This document shows positions 1 through 10,335 of a stretch of 64,000 nt of DNA, piece after piece (within the stretch, counting starts at the first letter, position 1; each line of letters opens with the position of its first letter). This stretch comes from Purpureocillium takamizusanense (lineage: Eukaryota; Ascomycota; Sordariomycetes; Hypocreales; Ophiocordycipitaceae). A model generated the notes under the pieces. That model had not been told where the DNA came from. It made no database searches and was given only the letters and a program-made list of their open reading frames with translations. A program made the position numbers and the translations under genes. The stretch is taken from the NCBI RefSeq assembly GCF_022605165.1, contig NC_063071.1, positions 2,852,001-2,916,000 on the forward strand, given 5' to 3'.

Positions 1-1473
1 GGCGACGCGTCGTGGTCCCCCGACAACATGCGCAAGTACTTTGTGCGCATGGAGCATAACCGCTACCTGCTCCCGCTTCTCGCAAAGAGCAAGGGCCACG
101 GCTTCGACGGCTGGCTGTCCACGGAGACGGCGCCCCTGACCATCCCGCTCGAGGACCCCCAGCTGCTCAGCCTCGTGCTCGGCGGCACGTTTGCGCTCGG
201 CAACTACACCCACACGATCTTCAACCTCGCCTCGGTACTCGCCGGCGACGCCAACGCCGACTCGGCCGCCCGCGACAGGGACGGCGGGTACTACATGATC
301 CCCATCTCGGCGGGCGGCGGCGTGAGGGTCGGGTCCAGGGACTTTGTCGTCACGGTCCGCGACGCCAAGAACGCGGACGGCAGCAAGAAATACCCCCTGG
401 ACGTGCGGCTCAACGCGCACGTCACCAAGATTCTGTTTGACGAGAGCGGTGACTCAGAGCCACGCGCCACGGGCGTAGAGTTTCTCGACGGACAGTATCT
501 CTACAAGGCGAGCCCGCGGCATCGGGCGGGCGACAAGGGCACCCCCGGCTCCGCCTCGGCCAAGCACGAAGTCATCATCGCGGGCGGCGCGTACAACTCC
601 CCGCAGCTCCTCAAGCTGAGCGGCGTGGGGCCCGCGGCCGAGCTCTCCCGCTTCGGCATCAAGGTCGTCAAGGACCTGCCCGGCGTCGGCACCAACCTGC
701 AGGACCATTACGAGGTCGTCGTGCAGGGCAGCGTGCCCAAGGACTTTGCCGCGCTCAAGGGGTGCACCTTCAAGGACGACCCTGCCGAGGACGCCTGCCT
801 GAACCGCTGGCAGCATCCCGTCCTCAACAACCGCGGCACCTACGCCTCCAACGGCCTGGCCGTGTCCATGCTCTTCAAGTCCTCCGCGTCGGCCACCCCC
901 GAGTACGACGCCTTTGTGTTCGGCGGGCCCGTCAACTTCCGCGGCTACTTCCCCGGCTATAGCATCAACATCACCGCCCGGCACGACACCTTTAGCTGGG
1001 CGATCCTCAAGTCCCACCCGCGCAACACCGCGGGGTCCGTCACCCTGCGCTCCGCCGACCCCCTCGACGTCCCGGACATTGTCTACAACTACTTCGACAC
1101 GGGCGTCGGCGACGCGGCCGCCGACCTCCAGGCCCTGCGCGAGTCCATTACCCTTGCCCGCGATGCCTTTAAGCGCCAGCTCGTGCCTGTTAAGGAGATA
1201 CTGCCCGGTTCCGAGGTCAAGTCCGAGGAGCAGATGGACGACTACATCAGGGACACGGCCTGGGGGCACCACGCAAGCTCGACCTGCCCCATCGGACGCG
1301 CGGACGATCCCATGGCCGTCCTCGACTCTAGCTTCCGAGTCTATGGAGTCAAGGGCCTCAGGGTCGTGGACGCGAGCGTCTATCCGCGGATTCCGGGCAC
1401 CTTTACCGCCGTGTCGACGTTCATGGTCGGTGAAAAGGCGGCAGACGTCATTTTGAGCCAGATGGCAAAGTGA
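1..1473 (+). CDS. GMC family FAD-dependent oxidoreductase, 3' part
   Basis: This is the C-terminal part of a glucose-methanol-choline oxidoreductase (aryl-alcohol oxidase / choline dehydrogenase-like), a flavoenzyme that oxidises an alcohol and passes electrons to O2 or another acceptor. The frame is open from base 1, so the ATG at 28 is internal and the Rossmann FAD-binding start lies outside the window. The second GMC signature GAYNSPQLLKLSGVG is at 586-630. The C-terminal domain has the catalytic-His segment HHASSTCPIG (second His codon 1270-1272), then VVDASVYPRIPG and FMVGEKAAD, and a TGA at 1471-1473. The residue usually taken as the second catalytic His/Asn is Phe here (1402-1404). The roughly 490 visible codons contain no intron. 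The substrate cannot be inferred. The gene converges on the glucanase at 2270. Confidence 0.93.
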   Translation, partial: GDASWSPDNMRKYFVRMEHNRYLLPLLAKSKGHGFDGWLSTETAPLTIPLEDPQLLSLVLGGTFALGNYTHTIFNLASVLAGDANADSAARDRDGGYYMIPISAGGGVRVGSRDFVVTVRDAKNADGSKKYPLDVRLNAHVTKILFDESGDSEPRATGVEFLDGQYLYKASPRHRAGDKGTPGSASAKHEVIIAGGAYNSPQLLKLSGVGPAAELSRFGIKVVKDLPGVGTNLQDHYEVVVQGSVPKDFAALKGCTFKDDPAEDACLNRWQHPVLNNRGTYASNGLAVSMLFKSSASATPEYDAFVFGGPVNFRGYFPGYSINITARHDTFSWAILKSHPRNTAGSVTLRSADPLDVPDIVYNYFDTGVGDAAADLQALRESITLARDAFKRQLVPVKEILPGSEVKSEEQMDDYIRDTAWGHHASSTCPIGRADDPMAVLDSSFRVYGVKGLRVVDASVYPRIPGTFTAVSTFMVGEKAADVILSQMAK

Positions 1474-2269
1474 AGGAAGCAACATTTATGCAGAGACGCG
1501 GTGATACTGGCTACATACACATAGATTTGTCTTAATGTACTACTTTGTTTAAGCCAACGAGCTTAAGCAGCGCAAACAACATATTTGTCCGCTCCGAGAT
1601 GATACCAATGTGTGCATGGAATCAACTTCGAGCGAGTCCTTGGCCAAACGCGGGAGTCCAGTCGCGTGCCCATAGACAGCTGCACATTACGGCTGTAGCC
1701 AGAGATACGAAGTAGGAGGAATGCAGCCATGGCATTGCGAACCCAACCTGCGCCCTACAAGGCCGCGACTGAGGCTCAACAGCTCATCTGCCGGGCCTTG
1801 ACTTCCGAGACACTGATCGACATCGATCGTGCAGTAACCCGGCCATTGTGGGCGGAAATAGGACAGTGATGCGACAGCCACGCCTGGGATACTAGACGTA
1901 ATATACATGGTAGCCACTAATCGCAGGCTCTGACGATAGGGAGCAATTTGCTTCACTAACATGTAGACACACGTCACAATCACAAGCACCAGACATTGAC
2001 ACCAATCACGGAACTCATGAAACAGTTTTGATTGACGCCCCCTGTGCTCTGAGCCCAATTTTATCTGTCTTGATTCCCAGAAGCATCCCATGCGTGTCAT
2101 TGATCCCATAAACCCATCATGAAAAGGAAAACCCAAAAAAAGGCCGGCGGGAGAGTATATATGTCTCTCTCCCATAACGAGTGTACAAGAAGTGAAGAAG
2201 GGGGGTGAAAGAAGAACTGGGGCCCGGGAAAGAACAAAACGCAATTCCGGTCCTCCCATGTTCTTTACT
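1474..2269. other. Convergent intergenic region
   Basis: This lies between two genes that end toward each other, so it should hold both 3' UTRs and terminators. The longest ORF, on the minus strand (1687-2259), has no recognisable domain. No RNA gene or repeat was seen. Confidence 0.6.
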
Positions 2270-3433
2270 TTAGACAGCGGCGTAGACCTGGCCGGGAGAG
2301 CTCAGGCTGGTGGCGCTCGACATGAGCTTATCGTTGGCGACCATGAAGTACGAGTAGCCGTGGAGGTAGTCAAGGGACTCGAGCTTGGGGATGACCTTCT
2401 TGAGGAAGCTGCCTTCGTCGCCGGCGGTGGGCGCAAACTCGGTGAGCCAGAGGGGCCTGCCGCCGCAGGCCTTGTGGGCGGCCTCGAGGTGGGTGAAGAG
2501 GGTGTCGGCGTACTCGGCGGGCGAGTACCAGTGGACGTTGCAGAAGTCGACGGGGCACTTGCTGCTGCCGTCGCAAGCGGCCATGAACTCCTTGAGCCAC
2601 TCGACGCCCTCGTGGGGGTTGCCGCTGTTGGTGATGGAGGGGGCGCCGATGGGCACGCGGCCGGCGTACTTGCTCATGTACTTGGCGTGGGCGGCGGCGG
2701 CGGTGGTGGGCGGCATGTTGGCCTGGCCGCCGTTGTCGCACTCGTTGAAGCTGAAGAGGGCCTTGGCGCCGTTGGCAATGGCCTTTTCGGCGTCGGCGTC
2801 CCAGTTGGCGGTGAAGGCGGGACGGTCTCCCCACAGCGTGGGGATGAAGTTGAGGTTCTTGTTGAGGGAGCCCGGGTTGGAGCCCCAGTTGTACGCCCAC
2901 GAGCACGCCTTGCACGTGCCGCCAAAGATGTTGGCCATGCCCGGGTCGTTGTACGCGATGCCGCGCTTGCTGGTCAGGCTGCTCTTGGAGCTACCGCCGT
3001 TGCCACCGGCAGACGGCGCCGCCGCCTTGGAGGGGCTAGCAGCGGCGGGGGTCGGTGCAACCTGCTCCTTGACCGGAGGCGGCGGCGGCGGCGGGTGGCT
3101 GACCTGGGCGTTGACGACGGGCTTGGCCGACGTGAGGAGCGTTGTCGGCGCAGCAGGCGGCGGAGGAGGCGGCGCGGCCTTCTGCGGCGCTGGCGAAGGC
3201 GCGGGGGGAGCGTTGTTGACGACGTAGTTGGTGGCCGCGGGCTTGGAGTCCTGCTTGCCGCCCTCGGTGACAAAGGCGGTCTCGTAGACGGTGACCCAGT
3301 GCGTCACCATGTCGCGCTTGTCGGCGGCGGCGGCGTCGGCGGCACGGTGCAGGTGGCGGTGCGAGTTGAAGGCCAGGGCCTGCTCGGCGAGGCCGGCAAC
3401 GGCCGCGAGGGCGACGAGGTTTTTGGTGTACAT
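2270..3433 (-). CDS. Secreted GH128-like (Asl1-type) beta-glucanase with proline-rich linker
   Basis: Predicted secreted or wall-bound glycoside hydrolase, 387 aa, no intron. Residues 1-21 form a signal peptide (MYTKNLVALAAVAGLAEQALA). Next come a short His/Asp-rich segment and a long Pro/Ala linker (about residues 75-150) with runs of six or seven prolines. The C-terminal 230 residues start at KRGIAYNDPGMANIF and match the Asl1-like glycosyl hydrolase fold. The likely acid/base Glu is in FSFNECDNGG and the likely nucleophile in PLWLTEFAPT. Family knowledge: GH128 enzymes cleave beta-1,3-glucan, and Asl1 of fission yeast is a wall protein. An in-frame ATG 48 codons upstream is rejected because the signal peptide begins at 3433 and a TATAAG element lies about 25 bp before it. 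The linker suggests the catalytic domain is held away from the wall (inference). Confidence 0.92.
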   Translation of the reverse strand: MYTKNLVALAAVAGLAEQALAFNSHRHLHRAADAAAADKRDMVTHWVTVYETAFVTEGGKQDSKPAATNYVVNNAPPAPSPAPQKAAPPPPPPAAPTTLLTSAKPVVNAQVSHPPPPPPPVKEQVAPTPAAASPSKAAAPSAGGNGGSSKSSLTSKRGIAYNDPGMANIFGGTCKACSWAYNWGSNPGSLNKNLNFIPTLWGDRPAFTANWDADAEKAIANGAKALFSFNECDNGGQANMPPTTAAAAHAKYMSKYAGRVPIGAPSITNSGNPHEGVEWLKEFMAACDGSSKCPVDFCNVHWYSPAEYADTLFTHLEAAHKACGGRPLWLTEFAPTAGDEGSFLKKVIPKLESLDYLHGYSYFMVANDKLMSSATSLSSPGQVYAAV

Positions 3434-6400
3434 GGCGTGTGTAAAGAGGCGCGAGCTTATATCGTTGATGAGTGTGTTGCTGCGAATATGTCTCAGGGAC
3501 GTCAACGGTGCAAAAGGATTTGAGGTGCTAGCTTTCGGCGGTTGTCGTAAAAGGGCGTGTGTTTTCCAAGATGGCACAGGTTCGTCTGAAGTTGTGTATC
3601 AAAGGCAGAGAACAATGGCAATCTTGAGATGAGAAAGGATCGGAATGAGTCGGCACGGCCGGCGGCGGGTGGTGACAAGGAGTGATGTGCGGTCTTTCAA
3701 AGACGCGGGGATGAAGAGAGAGAGAGAGAGAGGCAAGTCGAAGCTAGCGACCGGTCAAAGGAACGGAGCACTCGATATGAATGAGAGGAACAAAAAAGGT
3801 TAAAAGAAGAAGGAAGGAGGAAGAGGAAGAGGAGGAGGGAGAGGGAACAAAAGAGGAACACGAACCAGGGCCAGGCCAGGCCAGGGAAACAATCCGTCCA
3901 CCGGCTGGAAGAGCGGAAACACGACCAGGGTGAAGAGGAGGCGTGGCACTGCGTAGTTACTACCAGTACAGTATAGTATAGTACAGTACTTTGTACTCCG
4001 TAGTAGTCCACTTCTTGGTTAGTCCCGGGGGGGTTTGCTCGGCCGCCCGCTTCGTGTGATAAAAAAGGTCGCGGACTCGCGGCAGAAGGGGGTATGGGGG
4101 GTCTGTCCGTCTGGTGGCGGCATGGCGGCGTCTGGTCTGGTGGGTGGCATGGCGGGTGTGTGGTGGTGGCACTGGGTGATGTGGGACTCCTTGGGATCAC
4201 GGCCCCTTGCTGATGCCGCCCACATGCACCCTCATCAACCCTGATGTGACCTGACCTGACCTGACGGAGCCAGAGGGGAAGCTTGTTGCAAGCCCATCCA
4301 AGATGCCCGCCCGCCCGGCCACTCACCGGCGTCGAGGGTGACGCCGCCAGCGTTCCCTTTCTCCACCCCGGCGGAACACGACATGCGGCACTACGAGGGC
4401 GACGACGACGATGCCGCGGGTCAACAAGTGCGTGCCACAGCAGTACGTAGCAGTAGCAGTAGTAGCAGTAGTAGTAGCACCAAAGAAGCAGGTACGAAGC
4501 ACGTGCATACGCATATGCGAGAAACGAGGCGCCGAGTCGGAGGGCTCCACGATGCCAGCAGCTGCCCGTTTGTGCTCCTCATCTGATCGAAATGCCTGGC
4601 TGGCCTGGTCCGGGTCTGGGTTGGGCCGGGCGCCGCGCCAGCTCCTCTCAAGGAAGCGTGTGTGGATTGGCCATTATGCCCAGCCAGCCCATCCATCATC
4701 CGCCAAGGGGAGCCTCTCTCCGCCTCCCACCGGACGGACGCGCAATGGGGTCTTGGTGCTGCTGGTGGGCCGCAGCAGCAGCAGCACCGGTAACAAAGTC
4801 GCGCAAGGCGGCACCCATACGGACAAGCATAAGCATGTAGGTACGTACATAGAATACGAGTTGCCCGTGCCCGGCATAGATGGCATGTATGGACAAGTAC
4901 TGTACAGTTCATGTAGGTAAACGCACAGCGAGGTGGTCAGCAGCAGCCGCCCCTTCACCTCAATAGGTAATGTCCATACCAGCCGCCGCCGCCGTAAGCC
5001 CTTGCTTTGTCGTCCTACTAGTAGCAGCATCAATCCCCTGGGAGACTGCTCCGAGTTTCATGGCCCGGCATAGCCCGTCAGGAATTGCGCCAAGAAAGGT
5101 TATCCCAGTGGGAAAATAGCCAGCCAGGGCGGGCGCCGCCGCCTGGCATGGACGCATCATCAGACCAGCTGAGAGAGAGAGAGGGAACCCTTGATACTAG
5201 TACTAATTTCCTCCATCTATGTATGTAGGTAGACTCTCCGGCACGGACGGCGGGCGGGCGGCGGCACTCGACAGCCGCTCATCCGGCACGGCTTCCTAAC
5301 GTATCAAGATGTGAGACACTCTCGGATGTAGACGCCGTGGCTTCAAACTTGGCGCCGTGGGCCACGATCGCCGCCGGAGCGAAACACGGGCTACAGGGAA
5401 TGTTCCAGAGGCCAAACAAAGGGCCATCCAGCCTCTCTCTCTCTCTCTCTCTATTCCTTTGTCCTTCTTGCTTTTAAACTTTCCCTCCATTCTTCCCTCA
5501 CGGCCTCAACTCTAGACTTGGCATTCATCCTCCATCTCAGCTTTCTTCCCTCGCCAGCCCCCCTTCTCGCATCACATCCACATGCCATATTGAGGCCAAG
5601 GAAGGCCTCGACCTAGTGAGGGGGGCATCCAAACTTTCTCCACTATGGCCCGATCCCCAACGACGCCGTCCGGCGCGCTGGTGCTGGCGCTGGTGCTTCT
5701 TTCTTAGCGCCAGGGGCAGGGGGTCGGTCGGTCCCCGGGGGGGGGGGGACAGACGCTTGGGCTTGGGCTTGGCTTGGGACAGCACGCACCGGCGGCGGCG
5801 GCGCAACGGCGGCTCGGTCTCCAGATCTTGACGGCGCGAAAGCGAAAGGGGCATGGGTCCCCCCCCCCCCCGCTCACCCACCACCACCTTCGTCGTCGTC
5901 CAATCCCTCACAGGTGGGGGGAGGGCCGGCGTCAGGCACGGCCGCAAGGAACAGAGCTGTGGTTGGGCCACGGACCCGGTGGCACCCGCATGATGGGCCG
6001 GAGACCGGAAAGCTCGTGCCCACAGGGGGGAGGGGGGCGGCCAGTCGCCAGGCAGCCCAGCCATCCATCCAGTCGACCAGTGCGTGCGTGCGTGCGCGCG
6101 TGCGAGCCATGGATGAGCCTGGCGCTTTGTCGTGTCGGTGGAGAAACGACACGACATCCATGTGGAGGTCGTGGACGAGGGCGGGCGGACGGGTTGACAG
6201 TCGGGTTGACAAGTAACTACAGCACTTACGAGTCGTCGACGAGCAGCATCACGAGGAGGATGAGGAGGAGGACGGGTGAGATGGATCAATGGAGGACGCA
6301 GATCGAGCGGTGGGCGGCAGTTTGGGGTCGCCCGGCCCCCTCCCCATCCTTTCACCGGACACGTCGAACCAACGCGCGGCCCAATTGGGAATCACAGCCA

Positions 6401-6913
6401 CCCATCCACCCACGGCTGATGGTGAAACGAGGTGTTTTGGAAGCCAGCCCGCTACAATGTCGCCCGCCGCCGCTGCCCCTCCCCGCATGCAGGCAGGCAA
6501 GTAACTAGTTAGGTGCTCCGCCCAAAAAAGGGACCAGACCACCAGCTGAAAGGCGGCAGACTTTTTTTGGTTCCTTTCTTTCTTGCTTGCTTCCTTCCTT
6601 CCTTACTTTCTCCGGCTGAATGACACCTGTTTCAAGAATGAGTGTGGCGGACACGTTTACTGTACCAACTTGAGGTGTCAGAACTGTACCTGATAGCACG
6701 TTCTTGCAGCCCAGAACCCAGCGCCGTAATAGAACGCACCAGCATGGCGGTGTGATTTCGCTCTCATCACAGGATCCTACAAGGTAATAAACAAGCAAGC
6801 ATTGGGGCCCATGCATGTAGGGTTCTACCCAGTATAGCAGGATATTGTTCCTTTGTACTGAACCCAGTACGTACGCCGTAGACACGAACATGGAAGGCAG
6901 GCCAGGGCCATCA

Positions 6914-6934
6914 TGTGTGTGTGTGTGTGTGTGT
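6914..6934. repeat. (TG)n microsatellite
   Basis: An uninterrupted TG dinucleotide tract of about 21 bases in the gene-poor region. Confidence 0.95.
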
Positions 6935-8440
6935 CTTCTGGCACCTATTACTGCACTACTACCACCTCGTACTGCATGTAGGCAAACGAATTTGAGACGA
7001 ACCAACCGTCCTCAACCGATCCCACCGCCCCAACCCAACGCCCCAAACGAGAACAGCACGAGATCTTGTTTCTTCAAAAGCCTCGGGCAAACATCAACGC
7101 CCCACCCCAGCAGCTGCGCCCACACAGTTTGCCCGGCACGGGAGGCCACCACGTGGATCGTCAGTACTGCTACATGTAGTCGAGAACCAACCATCCACCC
7201 AGCCTGCTGGATTCACACTGGTTTTTTTTTCTTCTTCTTCCTCTTTCTTGTGTACTTCGTCCTTTGGACTGCCCGTTGATTGGGCTGGGCCTTGGGCAGA
7301 CCTCTTGCGAGTGTATGGATAGAGGCCAAGCCTTTTCCCGGCTAATATAGTACAAGATGGTGCTGGCCCGCTTCACAGATGAACGCAAACAGCCAAGAGA
7401 ACGGCGCCGAAAAAAATGGCCAACTCTTAGATACGTGCAGGGAAGTTGACTCGTTAGGGTTGAAGACGGGAGCCAGCACGGGGCCCGCGAATCATGTCTC
7501 CCATCCCGCTTGACAGGGGGCATGTCACCTCCCAGCTTTGGTCACGAATGACAGCACAAAGTACTCCATAGTACTAGATAGAAATCGTGGCTCTCGGCCC
7601 CAACATGAACTCTTCTCTATGTTGAACCTCGATGTTCAAATGTTGCCGACTGACGCACGTCTTTCCCAGCCGTTGACCTCGGATAGATCCTGTAGCGCTA
7701 CACTACTTGGTGCGTCTTGTCATATGTAGCTCCCCTGCCGGCATACAACTACAATGCGTGTGCGTATGCGTTTCCGAATCGATGCTCTGTCGGTCACAGC
7801 CGTGTGCTGCTGCATGCACACACAGACGCTGATGTGCCGCTGGTCCTGCGCGAACTGCCGTCCCAGCCAGGCTCGTGTCGTCGCCGCTGCCTTTGAACCT
7901 CTACAGACACCATCTACAAAACAATGCTACCACAAATAGTACAGTACCTTACCTACTTGATGCCTTGGCTACCTGTATGCACGTATCGCAGCGCAGCGCA
8001 CATGCATCCATCACTGCAGGCGGACGTTCCCGCCATCTGTGCAGCCTGCCTGCCCATCTGTCGTCCATGCTGCATGCACGCCGGCACGCACGCACGCACA
8101 CATGCATGCCCATGAATCGCTCGCATCGCTGTCCCTCACTTACTTACTCACCCGTCCATCCATCCAGCCATCGTGCGTGTGCGTGTGCCCCGGAGCTTTG
8201 ACGCGGCAGTTGCGCTTATACATACATCCATGCATACGTATATAGAAGCAGCAGCAGCTTGGGCCCAGTGCCAACCCGAGGGCATACATACATTGGTACA
8301 TACATACATACAGGCAGGCAGGCAAGCAAGTAGGCGCACATACATACAGACATCCCGTGGTGGCTGGGACCGCCGTCACCACAATGTGTCCATGGACCTG
8401 TCATCACATGCCGCGTCGAGTGCAGGGCAGCATGCTTGAT

Positions 8441-8462
8441 GTCATGTCATGTCATGTCATGT
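8441..8462. repeat. (GTCAT)n pentanucleotide repeat
   Basis: Four exact tandem copies of GTCAT and a partial fifth, in non-coding DNA. Confidence 0.95.
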
Positions 8463-9190
8463 CCGGTGGTATGCCCCTCCGCTCATGCCGTGTCTCTGGT
8501 GCTCGCAAGCAACACTGAAGATTGCGGACGGACGCAGCAGCGCGTGTAGTTAATGTGATGCTATGCTAGAGGTGATGTGATGCATCAACGACGGTGCAGC
8601 AGTACAGTACATGGGCGTACGTACGTACTACATATAGTTAGTAGAGCTCAATCGCTTCGGATTCCGTCGTACCTCGGCGCTTTCAAACCGCATCAGTACG
8701 TAGAGAACTTTCGTTCTTGTCCGTCATCTGGTTCCTCTTGTGCCATCAACGTCATTGAACCCATCCATCATCCATCCATCACACGGCCCTCATTCGTTCA
8801 CCCATCCACCAGGCCACGTCGGTATAAACGCCCGACATATACAATATACACGCAATTAAAACGGACCGAGACTCAGCACACCCGAGCAGCCGGCCAGCAT
8901 TTTCAGTCCCGCGCAATTTAGGCCCTCGTTCGTTCGTTCGTTCGTCAGTGCTTGGACACGGGAGGGACCGATCCCGTTCTATGCCTGCACACTTCGATCC
9001 AAGGCTCGCTCTCACGAACGGGTACGCAACGGCCACGGCGACGGCACCGTAATCCAATGTAATTCAATGTAATATAATGTGATGCCGGTGACGGGACATG
9101 CATTAAGGCTACCTGACACCTCACCGCCCCGTCGCGAACATGGAGCGAGTAGTTAGTATCTGGTCTGGTTCGGTCCACGTCCTAATCGCC

Positions 9191-9259
9191 TCACTTATTC
9201 ACTCACTCACTCACGCACTCACTCACCCACACAGCCACGCACTCACCCATTCACTCACT
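9191..9259. repeat. Degenerate (ACTC)n tract
   Basis: About 70 bp of imperfect ACTC/ACCC tetranucleotide units, mostly CTCA-phased, about 400 bp before the small ORF at 9655. Confidence 0.85.
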
Positions 9260-9654
9260 AACCTAGACTCACCGTTTATATATCCACCATGCTGCCAATC
9301 CATATCCTAGGACCTCCTCGCCTTTTGCCATCCATCGCCAGCTAACCTATAGCCCGCGCGTCGTCGGGTCCCTTGCCGCTGCCCAGTGTCCAGCCACGTC
9401 CTCCTGCAGGACGCGCCGCATCGGAAAGAGAAAGAAGAAGAAACATCAATCACCACGCATTGCCCTTCCCGCCTTGCTCCCTTTCCCCTGTTCTTATCCT
9501 GTCGTAGTAGCAATCACGCAGTGGCGGCGGCGGCAGCAGTATGTGCATGCCATGCCGATACATCCACAACCGAATCTTCTCGTAGCAGCAGCAATCACGT
9601 AGCAGCAGCAGTAACAGCAGCAACCGTATCAGTAGCACCACCAGTAGCAGCAGC

Positions 9655-9951
9655 ATGTGCAAGCCCTACCGCTCCATCCACCCCCTCTGCCGCCACCCCC
9701 TCGCCAGGGGCTGGCACCACTGGGCCGTCGAGCCGTGCCGCGTGGCCCTCTTCACGGGCCGCGAGTGCTGGATCCCCGTGGACCTCCCCCTGGCGATGAT
9801 TGAGGACCGCGTTTGGGGGGGAGGGGAAGACGACGATGACGGCGGGGGCGGCGGCAGCGGTAAGCTGTGCAAGTGGTGCGCGAAGAAAGGCAAGGACGAC
9901 GACGCGCACGAGGTGACAAAGTCGGCCAAGAAGACTAGCAGCGCCTCGTAG
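9655..9951 (+). CDS. Small Cys/His-containing hypothetical protein
   Basis: A 98-aa ORF opening MCKPYRSIHPLCRHPLARG. The N-terminal half has Cys and His spaced as in small zinc-binding modules (Cys at residues 2, 12, 29 and 38). A Gly/Asp-rich stretch follows (GGGEDDDDGGGGG), then KLCKWCAKKG and a Lys/Ser-rich tail. Many Pezizomycotina genomes encode short proteins starting MCK with CxH...C...CxxC patterns, so I judge it more likely real than the surrounding shadow ORFs, but I cannot name a family. Upstream are CAG/GTA-type repeats, and the stop is followed almost at once by an AGT/GAG repeat. The acidic Gly run could equally be translated low-complexity DNA. Confidence 0.4.
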   Translation: MCKPYRSIHPLCRHPLARGWHHWAVEPCRVALFTGRECWIPVDLPLAMIEDRVWGGGEDDDDGGGGGSGKLCKWCAKKGKDDDAHEVTKSAKKTSSAS

Positions 9952-9964
9952 TCGCGGTAGGAAG

Positions 9965-10017
9965 AGTAGTAGTAGTAGTAGTAGTAGTAGGAGGAGGAGG
10001 AGGAGGAGGAGGAGGAG
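9965..10017. repeat. Compound (AGT)n-(GAG)n microsatellite
   Basis: About 26 bp of AGT units pass directly into about 27 bp of GAG units, just after the stop codon of the small ORF. Confidence 0.95.
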
Positions 10018-10335
10018 CAGAAGGAGAAGGAGGAGTGCGACGAAGCCCAGAAAGGTCTGTAGGAGGACTGGCCGTAGCAGTGCGACGAAGAGTAGAGAGG
10101 TTGCAAGTCTATGCCTCTAGACGCCAGTAGGTCAGCGCCCCAAGACGTATGTGGTGTCGATGGCTCTTGGCCCGAAGAACACGTGTTAGAACAGAGCTCT
10201 CATCGAAAAGCTACTTATAGCTACCAGACGGGCGGGCTGCCAGGCTGGCAGCTGCTGCCTCACCGCCACGTAACCGTAGGAAAATAACGTCGTTCATTTT
10301 GCGCGTCGTTCGTACCGCGGGGTATCTACTCTACT

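Larger units (their letters stand above)
3434..9654. other. 6.2-kb gene-poor region rich in simple repeats
   Basis: No ORF here has a recognisable domain, consistent amino-acid composition or credible splice continuity. The open frames follow low-complexity tracts (GA, CATC, TGTG, GTAC-rich). The first part must hold the promoter of the divergently oriented glucanase. (CATC)n and CATGCATG-type stretches dominate 7.9-9.3 kb. I found no tRNA or rRNA by eye. Non-coding transcripts cannot be excluded. Confidence 0.55.

Noticed and set aside
2192..3523. 443-codon plus-strand ORF across the glucanase
   Set aside because: Antisense to the GH128 gene, with low-complexity Gly/Arg/Val composition and no signal of its own.
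5537..6355. 272-codon minus-strand ORF in the gene-poor spacer
   Set aside because: Pro/Arg/His-rich low complexity with no domain and overlapping equally long frames on the other strand. Best explained by GC-rich repeat DNA.
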